Part shown: piece by piece, positions 59,068-64,000 of the stretch
Numbering within the stretch: position 1 is the stretch's first letter
Layout of the letters: the number at the start of each line of letters is the position of its first letter
Assembly (NCBI RefSeq): GCF_051603425.1
Contig: NZ_CP194411.1
Span: 1,612,001 to 1,676,000 of the forward strand
DNA from: Selenomonas sputigena_A
GTDB taxonomy: Bacteria; Bacillota; Negativicutes; Selenomonadales; Selenomonadaceae
Direction: 5' to 3'
Length of the DNA stretch: 64,000 nt
Made by a program: the position numbers and the translations under genes
The notes under the pieces: generated by a model
Told to the model about the DNA's origin: nothing
What the model saw: only the letters and a program-made list of their open reading frames with translations
The model's database searches: none

Positions 59068-59919
59068 TTGGCTAGCTTGCAGGATATACGCCGAAGGATC
59101 AAGAGCGTAAAAAGCATCCAGCAGATCACGAACGCTATGAACATGATCGCGACCTCAAGGCTGCGCCGCGCCAAGGATGCAGCGACGAACAACCGGCCTT
59201 ATGCCGAGAAAATGGCGCAGGTCGTCCAGGATATCGCCGCGAATGCCGGTGATTTCAGCCATCCGCTCCTGGAGACCCATCCGGACGGCAAGACGCTCTA
59301 TCTCGTCTGCGCCGCCGACAAGGGATTGGCCGGCGCCTACTCGAGCAATGTGTTCAAGCTTGTCGCAAGCCTCGTCGAGGACAAGTCCAGGACGGAGCTT
59401 GTGACTGTGGGGCGCAAGGCGCGGGATCATTTCAAGCATAGGAATTTTGATGTCGTCGATTCCTACATCGGCATCAGCGAGCGTCCGACATACGAGGAGG
59501 CGCGCACGATTGCCGGTGCGCTGACGCGCCGTTTCACGGAAGGCGGCATCAAGGAAATTCACATGGTCTACACGCGCTTCATCTCGTCCATCAACTGCGT
59601 GCCGGAAACGATGCAGCTGCTGCCCTTTGCAGGGCTCGGCGAGGTGAAGGAAGGCCCCCAGGCGGAGTATATCTATGAGCCATCTGCCGAGGAGGTTCTC
59701 GGCTTCCTTCTGCCGCAGTATTTGGTGACAACGGTTTATGCGGCTCTGCTGCAGTCTGCTGCGAGCGAATTGAGCTCCCGCATGAATGCGATGAGCAACG
59801 CTACAGACAACGCCGAAGAGCTTATCCGTAAACTCGACCTGCACTACAACAAAGTGCGCCAGGCTGGCATAACCCGTGAGATCACCGAAATCGTGGGCGG
59901 CGCGGAAGCCTTGAAGTAA
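59068..59919 (+). CDS. atpG: F1Fo ATP synthase subunit gamma
   Basis: The 283-aa rotor shaft. I choose TTG 59068 (ASLQDIRRRIKSVKSIQQIT), 7 nt after GCGAGGTG; another TTG at 59062 would add two residues. DKGLAGAYSSNVFK and the C-terminal LHYNKVRQAGITREITEIVGG are diagnostic. Confidence 0.95.
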   Translation: MASLQDIRRRIKSVKSIQQITNAMNMIATSRLRRAKDAATNNRPYAEKMAQVVQDIAANAGDFSHPLLETHPDGKTLYLVCAADKGLAGAYSSNVFKLVASLVEDKSRTELVTVGRKARDHFKHRNFDVVDSYIGISERPTYEEARTIAGALTRRFTEGGIKEIHMVYTRFISSINCVPETMQLLPFAGLGEVKEGPQAEYIYEPSAEEVLGFLLPQYLVTTVYAALLQSAASELSSRMNAMSNATDNAEELIRKLDLHYNKVRQAGITREITEIVGGAEALK

Positions 59920-59931
59920 GGAGGTTTAGCA

Positions 59932-61344
59932 TTGGCTAAAGGTAAAGTGGTACAGGTCATCGGACCTGTCGTAGATATTGAATTCCCGGCGGGCGAGCTG
60001 CCGGCCATCCTCAATGCCATCACGATTCAGGGCAAGGTGGAGGACATCGAGCTCGATCTCGTCGTCGAAGTCATGCAGCATCTCGGCGACAGCGTGACGC
60101 GCTGCATCGCCATGAGCTCGACGGACGGCCTGATGCGCGGCATGGAAGCGGAAGATACGGGCGCGCCGATCAAGGTTCCCGTCGGCGACGCGTGCCTCGG
60201 CCGCGTCTTCAACGTGCTCGGCAGGACGGTCGATCATAATCCCGCGCCCGTCGGCAACAAGGAGTTCTGGCCGATTCATCGTCCGGCTCCGGCCTTCGAC
60301 GAGCAGGAGACGTCGACGCAGATCCTCGAGACGGGCATCAAGGTCGTCGATCTCATCGCACCGTATTCCCGAGGCGGCAAGATCGGTCTCTTCGGCGGCG
60401 CCGGCGTCGGCAAGACGGTTCTGATCATGGAGCTCATCCACAACATCGCGACTGAGCACGGCGGCTACTCCGTATTCGCCGGCGTCGGCGAACGTACCCG
60501 CGAGGGCAACGATCTCTGGTCGGAAATGACGGAGTCGGGCGTTATCGACAAGACGGCGCTCGTCTACGGCCAGATGAACGAGCCGCCGGGAGCGCGTATG
60601 CGCGTCGCCCTGACAGGGCTGACGATGGCGGAGTATTTCCGTGATGTGCAGGGGCAGGACGTGCTGCTCTTCATCGACAACATCTTCCGTTTCATCCAGG
60701 CGGGTTCCGAGGTTTCGGCTCTTCTCGGCCGCATGCCTTCCGCCGTTGGCTATCAGCCGACATTGACGACGGACGTCGGCGCTCTGCAGGAGCGCATCAC
60801 CTCGACGAAGAAGGGCTCGATCACGTCGGTTCAGGCCGTCTATGTGCCTGCCGATGACTTGACCGACCCTGCGCCGGCCGCGACGTTCACGCATCTCGAT
60901 GCGACGACGGTTCTTTCGCGTCAGATCGCCGAGCTCGGCATCTATCCCGCCGTCGATCCCTTGGATTCCACCTCGCGCATCCTCGATCCGAACGTCATCG
61001 GCGAGGAGCACTATGAAGTCGCGCGCGGCGTCCAGGCGGTGCTCCAGAAGTACAAGGAACTGCAGGACATCATCGCGATCCTCGGCATGGAGGAGCTTTC
61101 CGACGAGGACAAGCTCACCGTTGCGCGTGCGCGCAAGATTCAGCGCTTCCTGTCGCAGCCCTTTGCCGTCGCCGAGGTCTTCACCGGCTCGCCCGGCAAG
61201 TATGTGCCGCTGAAGGAAACGATTCGCGGCTTCAAGGAAATTCTTGAAGGCAAGTATGACGATCTGCCTGAGAACGCGTTCTACATGGTCGGCAACATCG
61301 ACGAGGTCATCGAAAAAGCGGACAAGATCAAAAAGGAGGGATGA
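59932..61344 (+). CDS. atpD: F1Fo ATP synthase subunit beta
   Basis: The 470-aa catalytic subunit. TTG 59932 behind AAGGAGG. Walker A GGAGVGKTVL (about 151-160), GERTREGNDLW, LLFIDNIFRFIQAGSEVSALLGR and the DELSEED-like loop MEELSDEDKL are present. Confidence 0.97.
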   Translation: MAKGKVVQVIGPVVDIEFPAGELPAILNAITIQGKVEDIELDLVVEVMQHLGDSVTRCIAMSSTDGLMRGMEAEDTGAPIKVPVGDACLGRVFNVLGRTVDHNPAPVGNKEFWPIHRPAPAFDEQETSTQILETGIKVVDLIAPYSRGGKIGLFGGAGVGKTVLIMELIHNIATEHGGYSVFAGVGERTREGNDLWSEMTESGVIDKTALVYGQMNEPPGARMRVALTGLTMAEYFRDVQGQDVLLFIDNIFRFIQAGSEVSALLGRMPSAVGYQPTLTTDVGALQERITSTKKGSITSVQAVYVPADDLTDPAPAATFTHLDATTVLSRQIAELGIYPAVDPLDSTSRILDPNVIGEEHYEVARGVQAVLQKYKELQDIIAILGMEELSDEDKLTVARARKIQRFLSQPFAVAEVFTGSPGKYVPLKETIRGFKEILEGKYDDLPENAFYMVGNIDEVIEKADKIKKEG

Positions 61345-61347
61345 TTC

Positions 61348-61773
61348 GTGGCTTCTATCAAGCTCGAAATTGTCTCTCCGGACAGGGTCGTCTACAGCGA
61401 CGACATCGCCATGCTCATCGTGCGCTCGACGGGCGGTGAGCTCGGCATCCTGCCGCATCATGCACCGCTTGTCACGGGGCTTCTGCCCCATGCCATGCAT
61501 GTGAAGTTCCCCGACCGCGAAGAGCTTATCGCCGTCTCCGGCGGCTTCATGGAGGTGCAGCCGGAAAAGATCACGGTACTGGCCTCCGCAGCCGAAGAGC
61601 CGATCAACATCGACATCAACCGCGCCCAGCGCGCTTACCAGCGTGCCAAGGAACGCATCAACGCATTCCGCAGCGCCTCGGAGCCGAAGGAGATCGATCT
61701 CCAACGCGCCGAAGCCGCTCTGCGCCGCGCCATCGCGCGTCTCGATGCAACGAAGACGTCCTACGATAAATAA
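61348..61773 (+). CDS. atpC: F1Fo ATP synthase subunit epsilon
   Basis: The 141-aa regulatory subunit: GTG 61348 behind AAAGGAGG, N-terminal beta-sandwich (IKLEIVSPDRVVYSDDIAML, ELGILPHHAPLVTGLLP) and a C-terminal helical hairpin (RAQRAYQRAKERINAF, EAALRRAIARLDAT). Last gene of the operon. Confidence 0.95.
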   Translation: MASIKLEIVSPDRVVYSDDIAMLIVRSTGGELGILPHHAPLVTGLLPHAMHVKFPDREELIAVSGGFMEVQPEKITVLASAAEEPINIDINRAQRAYQRAKERINAFRSASEPKEIDLQRAEAALRRAIARLDATKTSYDK

Positions 61774-61786
61774 TCGGTTTTGCTTT

Positions 61787-61834
61787 AAAAATACATGTCC
61801 ACCGCAAAGCAATGCGGCGGGCATGTATTTTTTT
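61787..61834 (+). terminator. Terminator after the atp operon
   Basis: AAAAATACATG and CC, CGCA pair with TGCG, GG and CATGTATTTTT, ending in a T-run. Confidence 0.9.
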
Positions 61835-61921
61835 GTAGGAAAATAAAAGCATACGTAGTATAATGGTTTCATTGCACACATGTTCACTTTTGCAGAGGCA
61901 TGCTGAAAGGAGGGGCGGCTT

Positions 61922-62689
61922 TTGGAGGAATTGCTGCGGGAAATGCACGCTTGGATGCGGGACTATATGAAGTCCTTCTATACAGAGGATGCGGAGATTC
62001 AGCAGGCGATACGCATGAAGGAAGTGCATACGGGCTATGTGACGGCCATTGCCAAGGATCTGGCGAAGCATTTGGGCTTGACGGGGCATGATGCGGATCT
62101 TGCTGAGATCATGGGGCTTTTTCACGATGTGGGGCGGTTTCGCCAGTTCACGCTCTACCGTACGTTCAACGACGCCGAGTCGGAAGATCATGCGGCTTTG
62201 GGCCTCAAGGTGCTTGCAGAGCTGCCCTTCTTGCCGAGACTTTCCCCGGAAGATGCGGAGCTCGTCCGCTTTGCGATCCTGAACCACAACAAGAAGGAGA
62301 TCGCGCCGACAGAGGATGCGCGGCAGCTGCTCTTTGCTAGGCTCCTGCGCGATGTGGATAAGCTCGATATATTTCGTGTCCTGCGGCCTTTTCTCGCCCC
62401 GCCGGACGGCAGCGGCATCAGTCCCGACTTTCTGGAGAAGTTTATTGCGGGCGAGCAGGTGGACTACACGAAAATACGCACGTTGGACGACCGCAAGCTT
62501 GTGCGCCTCATGTGGGTCTACGACGTGAATTTCAGCTGGACCCTGCGGCGCGTCAGGGAGCGCGGCTATATCCGGGATATCATCGCGCATTTGCCTGAGA
62601 CGCCGCGTTTAGAGCTGGGCGTTCAGCGGCTCCTCACTTATGTGGAGGAGAAATGCGCAAAAGAAGATAAAATCGAAATAAAGAAGTGA
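61922..62689 (+). CDS. HD-domain phosphohydrolase
   Basis: A 255-aa cytoplasmic HD-superfamily protein. TTG 61922 follows AAAGGAGGGGCGG. Metal ligands: His in KEVHTGYVTAIAKDLAKHLG, the HD pair in MGLFHDVGRFRQFTLY (about residues 68-69) and Asp in LLRDVDKLDIFRVLRP. Such proteins hydrolyse nucleotides or cyclic nucleotides; the substrate is unknown. A TATAAT-like box (61857-61862) lies upstream without a good -35. Confidence 0.85.
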   Translation: MEELLREMHAWMRDYMKSFYTEDAEIQQAIRMKEVHTGYVTAIAKDLAKHLGLTGHDADLAEIMGLFHDVGRFRQFTLYRTFNDAESEDHAALGLKVLAELPFLPRLSPEDAELVRFAILNHNKKEIAPTEDARQLLFARLLRDVDKLDIFRVLRPFLAPPDGSGISPDFLEKFIAGEQVDYTKIRTLDDRKLVRLMWVYDVNFSWTLRRVRERGYIRDIIAHLPETPRLELGVQRLLTYVEEKCAKEDKIEIKK

Positions 62690-62806
62690 AAATTCGCCGC
62701 AGGGGAAGGAATTTTTGCCTTTCGCCGCGAATAGAAGAGCATTAGATTTTTCGCCGCAGGCGGCGGGGCGCGAGCCGCAAGGCGCGCCGCAGAAGGAGCA
62801 GCAATT

Positions 62807-64000
62807 ATGGCAGACATGACGACGGCCTCGAATTTTATCTACAATACAATTGAGGAGGACAAGAGAGCCGGCAAATATCCGGACGGCATCCATACGCGTT
62901 TCCCCCCCGAACCGAACGGCTACCTGCATATTGGCCATGCAAAGTCGATATGCCTGAACTTCGGCACGGCGGAGAAGTACGCCGGTCTTTGCAATTTGCG
63001 CTTTGACGACACGAACCCCGTCAAGGAGGACGTGGAGTATGTCGACTCCATACAGGAGGATATCAAATGGCTGGGCTTTTCCTGGGGCGATCGTCGTTAC
63101 TATGCCTCGGATTATTTTGAAAAGCTCTACGAATATGCTTGTACGCTCATCGAGAAGGGCTTGGCCTACGTCGACGATCTCACGGCGGATGAAATCCGCG
63201 CCTATCGCGGCACTTTGACGGAGCCGGGGAAGGAAAGCCCCTGCCGCGGCCGCAGTTCGGAGGAGAGCCTGGCGCTCTTCCGGCGCATGCGGGCGGGCGA
63301 ATTCCCCGACGGCAGCCATGTTCTGCGGGCGAAAATCGATATGGCTTCACCGAACATCACGATGCGTGATCCCGTCATCTACCGCATTGCGCATACGGAG
63401 CATCATCGCACGGGAACGGCCTGGTGCATCTACCCGATGTACGATTTTGCGCATCCCCTGTCGGATGCCATAGAAAACATCACGCATTCACTCTGCACGC
63501 TGGAATTCGAGGATCACCGTCCCTTTTACGACTGGCTCCTCGAGGCGCTGGGGTTCGACAGCAATACGCGGCCGCGCCAGATCGAATTCGCGCGCCTCAA
63601 TGTCACGAATACCATCACGAGCAAGCGCAAACTGCGCCAGCTCGTTGAAGAAGGCCATGTGCGCGGCTGGGATGATCCCCGTATGCCGACCATCTCGGGG
63701 CTCAGGCGGCGCGGCTATACGCCGGCGGCCATCCGCGACTTCTGCGAGCGCATCGGAGTCGCGAAAGCAAACAGCACGGTCGATGTGGCCATGCTCGAGC
63801 ACTGCGTGCGGGAGGATCTCAACGAGCACGCCGGGCGCGTCATGGCGGTGCTGCATCCGCTGAAGATCGTGCTGACGAACTATCCCGAGGGGCAGACGGA
63901 AGAGCTTTTGGCGGAGAACCATCCGACGCGCGGCGGCCATCGCTATGTGCCGTTTTCACGCGAGCTTTACATCGAGCGCGAGGACTTTATGGAAGACCCG
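62807..64000 (+). CDS. glnS: Glutaminyl-tRNA synthetase (3' truncated by window)
   Basis: The first 398 codons are present, open to the window end. ATG 62807 follows AGAAGGAGCAG. Class I features: FPPEPNGYLHIGHAKSICLNF with the HIGH motif (about 44-47), LRFDDTNPVKEDVEYVDSIQ, WCIYPMYDFAHPLSDAIENI and HSLCTLEFEDHRPFYDWLLE. PPEPNGYLHIGHAKS and FDDTNP point to GlnRS, not GluRS. GlnRS in a Firmicute is less common than the amidotransferase route. Confidence 0.95.
   Translation, partial: MADMTTASNFIYNTIEEDKRAGKYPDGIHTRFPPEPNGYLHIGHAKSICLNFGTAEKYAGLCNLRFDDTNPVKEDVEYVDSIQEDIKWLGFSWGDRRYYASDYFEKLYEYACTLIEKGLAYVDDLTADEIRAYRGTLTEPGKESPCRGRSSEESLALFRRMRAGEFPDGSHVLRAKIDMASPNITMRDPVIYRIAHTEHHRTGTAWCIYPMYDFAHPLSDAIENITHSLCTLEFEDHRPFYDWLLEALGFDSNTRPRQIEFARLNVTNTITSKRKLRQLVEEGHVRGWDDPRMPTISGLRRRGYTPAAIRDFCERIGVAKANSTVDVAMLEHCVREDLNEHAGRVMAVLHPLKIVLTNYPEGQTEELLAENHPTRGGHRYVPFSRELYIEREDFMEDP

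Noticed and set aside
59926..61887. Long minus-strand open frame opposite atpD (653 codons)
   Set aside because: Mirror of the conserved atpD gene; no ribosome site or recognisable domain.

Overview
This 64 kb window reads as the chromosome of a flagellated diderm Firmicute of the Negativicutes, most like Selenomonas or a close relative. The evidence is the mixture of gene sets. Firmicute-type blocks (yaaR-holB-yaaT-yabB-rsmI-abrB-metG-tatD-yabE in the Bacillus order, ctsR-mcsA-mcsB-clpC-radA, long-form hpf, fabK) sit beside outer-membrane machinery (FlgH/FlgI L- and P-rings, Mla, TolC, TamB, BamA, Skp-like proteins, LpxD, a lipid A acyltransferase). The DNA is GC-rich, and most genes are on the + strand; only abrB and one small unknown gene are on the minus strand.

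Layout. 1-4205: end of a flagellar rod/hook operon (flgF-like, flgG, flgA, flgH, flgI, flgJ N-domain). 4206-5835: a coiled-coil protein of unknown function, then an array of three 63-nt palindromic repeats. 5836-9955: three exported proteins (phosphodiester glycosidase, small biotinyl-like protein, S55 peptidase with permuted motif order). 9952-27638: an almost continuous envelope-biogenesis region: mlaE-mlaF-mlaD (MlaD carries a predicted C-terminal barrel), tolC-like, tamB, a sigma factor with a membrane partner candidate, bamA, an unnamed outer-membrane protein, three consecutive Skp/OmpH-like proteins, lpxD and an LpxL/HtrB-type acyltransferase. 27797-36252: the Bacillus-like yaa/yab block. 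36345-40421: small unknown genes, an amino acid permease, tRNA-Thr(CGU) and fabK. 41095-47408: the CtsR heat-shock operon and radA. 47518-49688: a polar amino acid ABC importer. 49915-50884: cold-shock protein and hpf. 50949-53792: a 177-bp-period repeat array, then wecA/tagO-like and wecB genes for polyprenyl-linked sugar synthesis. 53824-61773: the F1Fo ATP synthase cluster with a small unknown gene inserted. 61922-64000: an HD-domain protein and the 5' part of glnS, cut by the window edge.

The most notable unexplained signal is a dispersed family of imperfect palindromes (about 63 nt) in intergenic regions before flgG, the glycosidase gene, the S55 peptidase gene, bamA, the wecA-like gene and wecB. 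Copies at distant loci differ by compensatory changes within the stems. One strand of the element carries a promoter-like sequence (TTGACT, 16-nt spacer, TAGAAT or TAAACT) that appears to serve bamA and the wecA-like gene. The repeats alternate with two kinds of spacer that are themselves bounded by inverted repeats. This looks like a mobile or recruited regulatory element and I do not recognise it as a described family.

All assignments come from reading the sequence; no similarity search, folding or promoter program was run.
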